From positions 637,462 to 701,461 of the forward strand of contig NW_003546244.1 in the NCBI RefSeq assembly GCF_000090795.2: a stretch of DNA of 64,000 nucleotides, read 5' to 3'. This DNA is from Amphimedon queenslandica. Its lineage: Eukaryota; Porifera; Demospongiae; Haplosclerida; Niphatidae. A program made the translations under genes and the position numbers. Positions 13,156 to 28,051 of the stretch are shown here, one piece after another; the stretch's first letter is position 1; each line of letters opens with the position of its first letter. Under the pieces are notes generated by a model that was not told the origin of the DNA, searched no databases, and was given only the letters and a program-made list of their open reading frames with translations.

Positions 13156-13566
13156 AATATATTTTTATTTAGCGCTGCAGCATTTCTTGCCAGATTGGCA
13201 ACCAAATCCAAGGAATAGATATTTGTAAGTGGTGCATTGATAAAGAAATTAATGCTCTGTATAATCACCTCCATTTTAATTTTAGGGCACCTTTTTTGGC
13301 CGCACCCATAATTTAGGGATGCATAGGCAGGAAATACAAGAAAAACATTTGGTTATTATTATTAGAATTTAAATTTAGGATTTTCCTTATATAGTGTGAA
13401 AATTATTAATTACTATTATTAATTATTTCCGTATTTCTTTGCCACAACAATGTATTAAAATAATTACAATACGCAATGTTCAAGTCTTTATAGTCACTTT
13501 GCAAGAGATGACATGAAAATACTACAAAGTATAATAAGAGTGTTATTTAAAACAGAACGCGCTCAC

Positions 13567-15471
13567 TTAGTTTTTTATTCTCCCTCCAGTAATGGCTTGT
13601 TCTTTCCCATTAATTGTCTTCTTTGTTAAAACACCATCTTTTGTCACTTCGATTATTGTATCTCCACCTCTTTTAGTGCTGTATACAAAAGCAATTAGGG
13701 TATTTATATTATTTATACAACATTTTTACTAAGTTCAATGATAAGTTATTAACTCACGTTTTTGTTTTAATTGTTTTTCCATTCACTGTCCTGGTGCTGG
13801 TTGAGACATAAGTACCTCCACTACTTGTCACCTCCCCACCAAACCTAGGAATGATAATTATATTATGTATTAACATGTCATACATAATGTATGCATGTAC
13901 ATTTATGCTTACGGTGAGTCAAAGAGACTTGATGACGAGAAACCTGACCCGAATCCCATGCCAAATCCACCAAATCCTCCAGCACCTTTGCTACGACCAG
14001 AAGATCTCCCATCAGAAACTAAAAAGATGCAAATAATAAAGTATAATTAGCATGTACATGTACTAACAGAAATCATCTCCAAAGTCAAGGCCACCTCCCA
14101 TTTCTTGAAACATTTTGTCAAATGCAGCAAATACATCATTCGTTCCAAAGAACTGCCTACAAAGAGAGAAAGTAATGGTATTGCAGTAAGCATATTTATT
14201 TCTTCTATCTTCATACTTACTCAAATATATCGCTTGCAGCTGCATGTCCTCCAAAACCACCTACAGGGATTGTTGTAGTCAGGCGGGCCTGACCCTCGCA
14301 AAGAAGGAGGGTCAGGACCAATCCAACACTCTTTTTGGTGTACACTTCTATGGCTTGGGTGGGGCTGGGTGGAGCTCAATGCTTGCATTTATATTTGGCT
14401 ATTTAAAAATGTGCTGTATAGTGCTTCTTGGGCTGAAAGATGATACAAATCAGTTTCCTTCAGGCTCCTTCTCTAGACTCAAGTCTGCATAAATAAACCA
14501 TACAAGATCCCATTTTGAGCAGTTCGATAGAACCATGGATTAAACTAGGTCTAAATTGGCATAGATATAATTGAACATGTAAAAGATGGTGAAAGGGCTT
14601 GCTTTACACCGAGTTAGAGAAGCTAGGAAAAATGGAAAACTCTTTAACAATTGTTAAGAAGTGCCACGGTAAAATGTTCCTAACAGCCGGATCGTTTTCG
14701 TCACCATAAACACATAACGGGCTTCTATTTAAAGACATATTAAGGTCCTTTGTATCTTCCAGTGTCTCTNNNNNNNNNNNNNNNNNNNNNNNNNNNNNNN
14801 NNNNNNNNNNNNNNNNNNNNNNNNNNNNNNNNNNNNNNNNNNNNNNNNNNNNNNNNNNNNNNNNNNNNNNNNNNNNNNNNNNNNNNNNNNNNNNNNNNNN
14901 NNNNNNNNNNNNNNNNNNNNNNNNNNNNNNNNNNNNNNNNNNNNNNNNNNNNNNNNNNNNNNNNNNNNNNNNNNTAGGCCCGCCTGACTAGGATTGTTGT
15001 ACAGAACAATAAAAATTCAAGTTTTAAATAGGGAAAATCCCATAAAGGGACTTCCCCTGAATGTGGTAAGTGTAGTGATAACAGACCATAGTTCTTCTTA
15101 AAATATGAATACAATTATGCAATTCCTAGAATCCTTACCTTGTTTGAGTCCTTCTTTACCATATCTATCATACAGACTCCTTTTTTCAGCTGGAAATTGT
15201 GTTTTATTAACCAAAATATTTTAATATTCTATTCACTTACGGTCCTTAAGGACTTCGTAGGCTTCAGCAATTTCTTTGAATTTTTTGTCGGCCTCCTCCA
15301 CATTATCCTGATTCTTGTCGGGATGCCATTTGAGTGCTAGTTTACGGTACCTGTTGTATGAAATTCAATGATTTGAAACTTGTGATGATCTTACGCTTTT
15401 TTGATCTCTTCTTCAGTTGCATTCTTTGATAGACCCAAAGTTTCGTAGTAGGACGTGTCACCAGACGCCAT
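13567..15471 (-). CDS. DNAJB6: DnaJ/Hsp40 co-chaperone, DNAJB6/DNAJB2-like
   Basis: Exon 1 (15471 to about 15395) starts [16 protein letters not shown]. The next exons complete a J-domain with the HPD motif in [13 protein letters not shown] and the ending [19 protein letters not shown]. After the J-domain come a G/F-rich stretch ([33 protein letters not shown]), a Ser-rich segment and a C-terminal part reading [15 protein letters not shown] and ending GGRIKN. This order (J, G/F, S-rich, short C-terminal region) fits the DNAJB6/DNAJB2 group, which stimulates Hsp70 and suppresses aggregation in other animals. An assembly gap and a transposon-like insertion lie in the intron before the GGFGGH exon. 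Which of the two vertebrate paralogues it matches is not decided. Confidence 0.9.
14276..14990. mobile_element. Non-autonomous DNA transposon-like insertion with TIRs and 9-bp target duplication
   Basis: The ends are exact inverted repeats of at least 15 bp: TAGTCAGGCGGGCCT at 14276 and AGGCCCGCCTGACTA ending at 14990. They are flanked by the 9-bp direct repeat GGATTGTTG (14267-14275 and 14991-14999). Just inside the left end is a second hairpin (cctgaccctc ... gagggtcagg). A 9-bp duplication suits Mutator-like elements, but no transposase is seen. Part of the interior is an assembly gap, so the true length is unknown. It sits in a DNAJB intron, 15 bp from the 3' splice site. Confidence 0.75.
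14770..14974. other. Assembly gap (205 N)
   Basis: A run of N that begins inside the inserted element and ends 16 bp before its right end. The gap may reflect collapse of inverted-repeat sequence. Confidence 1.
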
Positions 15472-15703
15472 TAGACACTCTCTCCGTATAAGAGTGAAGA
15501 AATTGAGCTATAAACAACTACAGTTTTCTATGAGCACTTGGAAGTGTTGCTATTCTTTGAGAAGTTTCGAGAAAATGGCACGCCCAACAATTAGACACAC
15601 CCTCTCCACTCTAGTTAATTAATAGTTATTGAAATCAACACAGCTTACAGTAAAAATTACAGTAAAAACAAAATTATTGTTAAAAAATATTATTATTCAG
15701 AGA

Positions 15704-16974
<1,271 letters not shown>

Positions 16975-17152
16975 TGTTTATATTAACCAAAATCATAGTG
17001 CACTCAGGCATCATGTGATAAGGGCCCTTGACTAGTCTAGCTCATTAAATATAAAAAATCAGCAAAAATAATACCAAAAAGCAGCAAAAATTAGCATCAT
17101 TTAGCAATAATATATATACATGTATATATATTAGTTCAGGATGTCCAATGGC

Positions 17153-18444
<1,292 letters not shown>

Positions 18445-18893
18445 CTTTTTGAAATGTCAAAAAAAAAACAGCTAACTCTGCAATGGTAAAAAATATTGTT
18501 CATATAAGCAGCTATATGTGCATGGCAAGGCACATCATATGACTTGTATGAGTACGATGAAAATAATTTACAGTTATCATAATATGAATGATGCTACAAC
18601 TACATCTTTTCATTCTATCACAACTTAAAGTATTCTTAAAAGGTAATTTAAGCTATTAAAAGCAAGGTAACTTACGTGATGCTGGAAAGAGAAAAGAAGC
18701 AGCAACTGTGGTGACCTTCTTTGACTACGCAGTAACCACTAGTCACATGCCTTAGCTTAAATTCATTCATTGCTGATCATATGATATGTAATTAACTGAA
18801 AGTACAATCGATGATGTAATTACAATAATACAAAGCATCAGCTTAAAATAACACAAAGCTATAAGAATAGTTGTTAGTATCAACGATGTGTGT
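18445..18893. other. Intergenic stretch between cathepsin copies 2 and 3
   Basis: No convincing coding or RNA signal. It presumably contains the promoter and 5' leader of cathepsin copy 2. Confidence 0.5.
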
Positions 18894-21125
<2,232 letters not shown>

Positions 21126-21336
21126 TTTGTTAATAAATTTAATGAGCCCCACCCACAGTACTTTTTTGCGTGGGTGTAGGTTAATGAGTCCCGCCCTATT
21201 GCTCTTATTATTATTAAAACTATCATTGCTTTATGTTTTTAATATAAAGATTATTAATATGAAACAATAAATTTATAAATAAATTACATCAAAAAACAGA
21301 CACGTTAATAATATATTTCATATAATCAGTTTCGCA

Positions 21337-24229
21337 TCACAAATCTAAAAGACTGAAAAAAGAGAAAAATCATAAATTGCAATGAAAGAAAGATGGGTTG
21401 ATGCTACTACTTCAAATGCACAGTCTTACCTTTGTTCTGAACGCCACTTTTTCATTTTGTCTTTTAGTTCAGGCCATGCTTCTTCAACTTCCTTTTCACT
21501 ATAAAGATAAAGCACCAATAGTAATGTTTGTTATAAATGAATGAAGATAATCATGAATGACAATCATTAAACAATGCATATGCTAATGTCACATGAGTCA
21601 CTACTACACACACAGTTCCATATTAAACTCCCATGTATGGGAACTAACTGCACATAGACTGACCTTGTGGTCATTGGCTCCTCTATATTAAACAATACTA
21701 TCCCTTCGGCTTCTAGTGATCTGATTATATTCTCCCCAAACGACCAGTCATCGTTATGAACAAGTACTTGAATGTTATCAAAATCATCAAGATCATCGTG
21801 TAGACTGGTTGAATGCCTACAAGGAAGTAATCATATTTGAATCCAATGCTATTTTTTCTTTTCACTCAATATTGCAAACAGATCCAATTCTTACGTTATG
21901 TATCTGCTGACTCTAATTGAGGCTTTGTGACGAAGTTTAGAGTTTTTCAGAGAAAGGTCTTCCATTGATTGTGTCCTGTGATGATTTCTAATAATCACTG
22001 GCTCAGTTATATAGCTAGCTCTCATCAAACTCTGTCTGTTGGTAGGGGCTGGGACTCCTTCTCTCTCAGTGAGTGACACGTTGGCACTAATGGAAAAAAA
22101 CATGTTATGTGTCAGTTGAGGTCATCACAAGCAACACGAGTATATACACTTAGTATATGGGTATAGTCTGCCCTTATAGGAAGCACAGGATCATAACAGA
22201 AACCACAAATGGGATCAGTGTGGTCTGGATCAGCCTACACCATGTCTAAATACTTATCAATGTATAATGTTGTTAGATATAAAGCAATTACTGACATTAA
22301 ATGATACTGTGTGCATGGCAATATTGATAAATAAACTAAACATGTTATTCAGGCTTGCACGGTATGAAAGCAATGCATCCATTCACAATAGACTCACTTG
22401 AGTTTATCTCCTTCACTCTCTTTGCTTGCACTTGCAGTACTGGCAGCAGTGCCATCAATATCAGATAAAGACCCATTGCTGTCTGCTCCATTGTTTACAA
22501 ATTGAACCGTTATTACTGAAGGTGGTGGTGAATTCTCGTAGCCAGTGGAGACAGAGCGAGGTAGAGGCTTAGAGGTACTTGTCAATAGCGTGCTTGTTCT
22601 AATGCCGAGAGAAGAATGGGTAGCAGTTCTAGTCAGCGTCACATTGTTGACGGCAAAAGAGGAAAGAGAAGATATGGATTGTATAGAATCCCGCTCGCTC
22701 TTTTCCTCTTTTAGAGATTCTGTAAGGAAATAGTAAAAGAGTAAAATAAGGATTCCATTCATTATCATTTTTATAGATCTCAGAATAGTGCTTGTTTGCT
22801 AATCGTTATTATGCATACGGCTATAATGAAGTTAAATTATGCGCATATTTATATTTCTTGTGTTGTTTTTGAAACTATGTTAAGGTTTTGTGGTTCATTC
22901 TACACATGATATGACTATCTACAATAACACAATGAAAACAGTCCCAGTCTACACACAGTAAACAATAAGAATTGGAGGATACCCTTTCTTGGTGCCTACG
23001 CACGGCATTGTGTGTTGCTAACAATATTTAATCTTGTAATTCACATTCCATATTAATTTGAATTAGCAATCGTACATGTTTGTTTTACCATAAATAACCT
23101 TTTTGTTACCATAAAACTAATAATAATTTGGTAACCCAACTATACTCACTTACCAAATTTGTTTGTGCTCAGCCTCTTCAGAAAGGGATGATCAAGAGAT
23201 GTCTCTCCATTCATTTTGTGCTGTCTCTCCATACTGTTGCTCCGTATCTGAAGCTTCAGTACAGGTCTGTTGATGGAATCCCGTCTTCTACGCTTCTCTA
23301 TATAAATAAATAAAATAATACAATAATGAGATCAGCACTCATCATTAGCTATGCCTCTTAACTATTGTCAACATAATTGGTCTCGTGTGTACTAATTGGG
23401 AGGTATTGTGCATGAATGAACACTATTAATCACAACGGCGAGGCATATGTCAATATTTTGGGTGTAGTGACACAAACATTATAAGATCATAAGTCTCATC
23501 CCTTCCCACATTATCTACCAAAGCCCCAGAGAGGGATGGATACATCCCATGCTTGCATATGAGTGTGCTACGCAAGAGGCGTGTGAAATGTAAAGATGAT
23601 ATCTGGCAGGGATTTACTTTCATTTTTTGGCTTCTGTGATTCTTTCCCTCCAACAATCCTGCAAAAGAAACAAACAATTAGTGATAACTGTCTTATCTCT
23701 GCCAGGAGCATGACAATTTCTTTCCCCAAAACTAGTGCTGATAACAACAGAGCCAATTAAAACATGTACTACCCCATTAATCTCTCTGTCAATAAAGGCA
23801 AGTTATTAGCAGTTTTCATGGCATTTACATGTATACATGTTTTTGTACAACCTAACTCAAGACTTGCAAATTAGTTCTTGACATAATTTGATAAAAATGT
23901 ACACAAAGAGTGGGAAATACTCTATATTAGGGTACCAGTAGCATACATATAGCACAGTAAACAACAAACAAGGTATAAGACTGGGTACACCTATAGCCAT
24001 AATAAAGTAACATATGCCATGCTATTTTGACTATTCTAACAATCTTGTACAAATAGAGGGTTATGTTATTGTAATATATGCAGTTGCTCAATGCAGCATA
24101 CAGTAGGAATGGGGTGTCTACAATTATGTATCATGCTTATAATAATGCTAGTTTCTACCTAAAAGCCATAACTAGTTAGTATATAATATACTTGGCTTAC
24201 GTATTGTTGTAGCTAATATTGGAGCCCAT
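21337..24229 (-). CDS. Unknown Ser-rich protein with potential N-myristoylation signal
   Basis: Eight short exons join in one frame. Exon 1 (24229-24201) encodes MGSNISYNN, a good N-myristoylation consensus (Gly2, Ser6). Then follow KNEKKRRRRDSINRPVLKL (exons 23658-23618 and about 23296-23150), a Ser/Thr-rich exon (about 22724-22398), a Cys-containing exon DPICGFCYDPVLPIRADY (about 22235-22150), an exon with RTQSMEDLSLKNSKLRHK (about 22089-21897), an exon reading DNIQVLVHNDDWSFGENI (about 21818-21668), and the end KKWRSEQSLLDL. Basic stretches followed by serines suggest phosphorylation sites. I do not recognise the family. A membrane-anchored signalling adaptor is only a guess. The joined frame across eight exons argues that it is a real gene. 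Confidence 0.65.
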
Positions 24230-25015
24230 TATTGATCTCTGTGTAGAAGAAACCCAATGTAGAAGGAGAGTATAACTGCTGGATACTGTTAATCTCTTGA
24301 GAGCTTCAGTTATAGAAACAGGTCTAATCTCCTTCACTGTAGTCTTAGCTTAGCAGTTATAAAAGTATGAGAAGGAGAATGCTTTTATAAAGGATAGTGA
24401 AATAGAGGTATGGCTTCATGGGCACTGCTTATTAGAAGTAATATCAGGATAAACAAACATGCCATGCTACAGGCAGGAAGTGACTCAAGTCTATACATGT
24501 ATGATGCTTGCAGAAAGCTTATTGCATTAAATAATTAATGTGTTGAGACTGGTAGTGAGACAACTTGCAGTTGCTGCACAGGTTGTTTACAGAGGCATCA
24601 GTTTTCAAAAGAATAAATGCTGAATGAAAGTGGGATTTTTCCTAAATGCCAGTGGTGCAAAACAGTGTCTCCGTGCCTGCTTTTTTTGCTGAATTCTCCT
24701 TCCTTTCTAAAATTCCCTAAAGTCTAATTAATGAATGTATGCAGGCTATTACATAGTAAAATTACAAGAAAAATACAGACAACAATTTCCTAATCCTTGC
24801 ACTTTCAGGATAAACTTTAGCTATTTTCCTGGTATAGATTAAAGAGCATTTCTTTAATGCCAAATTATCTAGACTAGTTATAAAGTTATCTAGTTATAAA
24901 AGTTAATTTGGTTTGATTAGCCCCTCCCATTGTTAATTAGGGGTAATTATGATACAATAAACTCGGGGGAGTTAAGAACAAAAGCTGGAACAGCTTGTAA
25001 ATCGCCTTCAAAGAC
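24230..25015. other. Intergenic region between divergent genes
   Basis: Separates the unknown minus-strand gene from the plus-strand pseudokinase. No coding exons, structural RNA or repeat family recognised. Confidence 0.5.
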
Positions 25016-26047
25016 ATGGCAAAGCAAGAAACTTGCTCAAATGGCTCAAATGGCAGTATCTCCTCGTATGCACCTCACTTACTCAATCGCTGGGCCGCGA
25101 AGGATGGTCATTATTCTTACGAGAAGGTGCTCCACGAGGGGACGTACGGAACGACTCTGCTGGCAAGGAGAGGGAAATTTGGCCCAAGGCTAGCCATACT
25201 CCTCTTCCACCTGCCATGGGCAAACACAGTAAGAGAAGTACACCTGAAAAAGCTGTCGGGACTGCGCCACAAGAACCTTGTCCACTTGATAGATTGCTAC
25301 GACTGCCACGACCCTCCGCTGACCACAATGTCAATGACACAGTTTCCAAGCAAATCTCTCCCTCCTCCTACTGCAGTCGCTGTAGTTATGGAGCTCTCTC
25401 TGAGTGGAACCCTATCAAAATACTTGAACAAGTACAGAGTGAATGAAGAGACTAGGCTAAGATGGTATAATGACTTAGCCATGGGTCTTCACTACTTACA
25501 CTCCAATGGGATACTGCACTGGGACCTCAGACCTGAGAACATATTCATACAAGACGATCAGCTCAGACTTGCAAACATAGGTTTCATGCAAACGGCAAAG
25601 GAATCAAATCGTAAGAAATTCAACTTCAATCACAGCGTGTTTCTAGAAGAGTACGTAGAAGAAGCAATACCTTTCATAGCTCCAGAGACATTTGGCGGCG
25701 TCTATAATAAATCCAGCGAAATATTCTCTCTTGGTTTAATATTCCTTGCAATAGCAGAGTCCCCAGACTGTGGATATCATAAAGCAAGATGGTCAAACAC
25801 AACCGATGTCTTAGGAAAACTCTTACACTCGAGATTACCGCCTCGAACCACAAAGCCGGTCCATCTATTGGAACCACCAGTGACTCAAGCACGACCTCAA
25901 GAGAGTTCACTATTCAATGAAATGCTATCACACAATCCTCACAGTCGACCGACGACGGAAGGAGTATTAACGAGCCTTGAAGGCATTACATTAGGGGGAA
26001 AGGAGACTTTGACATCAATGGCAGTCAAGTGGATATGCTCGTGCTAA
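25016..26047 (+). CDS. Intronless protein kinase-like pseudokinase
   Basis: One uninterrupted 343-residue frame with a kinase fold, in a window where almost every other gene has introns. Visible subdomains: glycine-rich loop LHEGTYGTTLLARR (about residues 39-52); the position of the ATP-binding VAIK lysine reads LAIL, so the Lys is lost; alpha-C Glu in VREVHLKKLSGLRHKN is kept; the catalytic loop reads ILHWDLRPENIF (HRD changed to HWD, Asp and Asn kept); the DFG motif reads NIG; APE is kept in FIAPETFGG, followed by KSSEIFSLGLIFLAI. Loss of both the VAIK Lys and the DFG Asp predicts no normal phosphotransfer. The family is not identified. It may be an old retrocopy or a member of an intronless kinase family. 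A scaffold or allosteric role is inferred. Confidence 0.85.
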   Translation: MAKQETCSNGSNGSISSYAPHLLNRWAAKDGHYSYEKVLHEGTYGTTLLARRGKFGPRLAILLFHLPWANTVREVHLKKLSGLRHKNLVHLIDCYDCHDPPLTTMSMTQFPSKSLPPPTAVAVVMELSLSGTLSKYLNKYRVNEETRLRWYNDLAMGLHYLHSNGILHWDLRPENIFIQDDQLRLANIGFMQTAKESNRKKFNFNHSVFLEEYVEEAIPFIAPETFGGVYNKSSEIFSLGLIFLAIAESPDCGYHKARWSNTTDVLGKLLHSRLPPRTTKPVHLLEPPVTQARPQESSLFNEMLSHNPHSRPTTEGVLTSLEGITLGGKETLTSMAVKWICSC

Positions 26048-26371
26048 GTTTTTGTCCGATCATTCTTTTACATTTTCACACTCTCATCACGTGTGGGATT
26101 ACAATAATAACACAATCTTCCTGTCTTAACTATAACAATTATGACTGTGTGTGTGTGTGCACTGTACATATTATATATGATAATGTTAATTGTGTGTATT
26201 GTGTAACCTCAGCAATCTTTTGATCTCTACCTTGTAGTCACCAATTATGATAACAATTTGATTAAATATAACAACTGCTACACCATTACCACAGCAATAC
26301 ACCCAATAATAAATCAATAAATAATTATAAGCTAATAGTTTTGTGTCTAATAGTCATCATAGATAGCACGT
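26048..26371. other. Convergent 3' region of pseudokinase and SAM synthetase genes
   Basis: AT-rich spacer with several aataa-type possible polyadenylation signals on both strands (for example around 26308-26322). Nothing else recognised. Confidence 0.5.
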
Positions 26372-28012
26372 TTAAAATTGAAGCTTCTTGGGTTTCTCCC
26401 ATGAGAACTCTTCACGTCCAAAATGCCCATAAGCAGCAGTCTTCTGGTATATTGGTTTTCGAAGGTCCAATTCCCTATAAAAGGAATGAGAGTTAGAGTC
26501 AGTAATAATAGCTCTTCTTTTAACAAACTTTATTATCATTCCTGGGCGAAGATCAAAATTCTTATTCACTATATCCAGCAATTCGTTGTTGCTTTTCGTT
26601 GCAGTTCCATATGTATCCATGTATATTGATAATGGCTCAGCAACTCCAATGGCATAAGAAATCTAATAAGAATAACATAGAAAGAGAATATAGTAAACTT
26701 GGTAGTTTGTATACGAAAGCTACTATAAACAAATTGGCTTACGAAACACTCTGTCTTGTTTACATATGATAAATTTACTCTTTCGCTCTCTTACTTGAAT
26801 CAGGACACGTTTTGCTAGGCCAGCGGCAACAAGTGATTTCGCTATCCACCTGGCAGCATAAGCAGCCGAGCGATCAACTTTAGAAGGATCCTTACCAGAA
26901 AATGCACCACCTAATCATAACACAGTGCTTTAGAGTGTACACATATTCACATGGGTACCTCCATGAGCTCCCCAGCCACCGTATGTATCAACAATAATCT
27001 TACGACCAGTCAGACCAGCATCTCCCTATTGTATTGATGACATAGTATATATTGCAGATCCATTGAAAGTCATACCTGTGGTCCACCAATAATAAACTGG
27101 CCAGATGGCTGGATGTGGTATACTGTATTTTCATCAAGATACTTGGCTGGGATCACTTTCTGTATAAAAGAAAGAGGACAATATAAATTTAATTTAGAAA
27201 ATTAGAATTAGAAGGCCATCAGTATGATGTAGCTCAGTGATGAAACAGTACAATTAGTAGGTGTTCTAATATACTGTGATTAAACTGACTATTGCTTTGC
27301 CCTCGCATAATTTATTCCTCTTCAGAAGTCAGAGGACATGCCCAGTGAGGGGAGAGATAGGGACAACAATAAATCAATTGAATTATAATGATATTGTTTT
27401 TAGTTTTCTCAATACATGTTTATGCATACGTAATACACGTACTTATATATGATCCGTACATTATCCCCTTCTGTAGGCAATCAGAGCCATATAAAGAAGA
27501 CATATAATAGTCATATAGTCACCCTAATATTACTATGATCTAATTCCCCTCTTTCTAGTGAATTGACTAATAATATTCATACTGGAAATGAGGTCATATT
27601 GATAGAGCACCCATTATTTCATGTTTTCATTTAAAATTAAGACAACATTGGTTGATCATCAAAGGAAACCGGCACAATGCGAATATCATACATAATGAGC
27701 TCAAACATCAAAGCGCTAGCCTTTTCACTTAGGGCAAGCCTAAAATTCCATGTTACTGAGATAGTGACAAGCTATATTCTAAAATTACCCTACGCCTCCT
27801 TCTTCCCACAACCCCTCTCTCTCTATCAAGTAATTAAATACCTCCCTCTATATGTGACTGTCACTCTATAAGCTTTGACACTACACTTCAAAAGAAAAGC
27901 TAAGTAAACAACCAATGCTACACTTCATGGTAAAACATCACATAATTGAATTAATGTAACAAGAAAAACACAAGCATACCACATCTTCACAGAGACAGGT
28001 GTCTACATGGAA

Positions 28013-28051
<39 letters not shown>

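Noticed and set aside
25033-25446. Alternative frames overlapping the pseudokinase on both strands
   Set aside because: Shadow frames; only the 25016 frame shows a protein fold with motifs in order.
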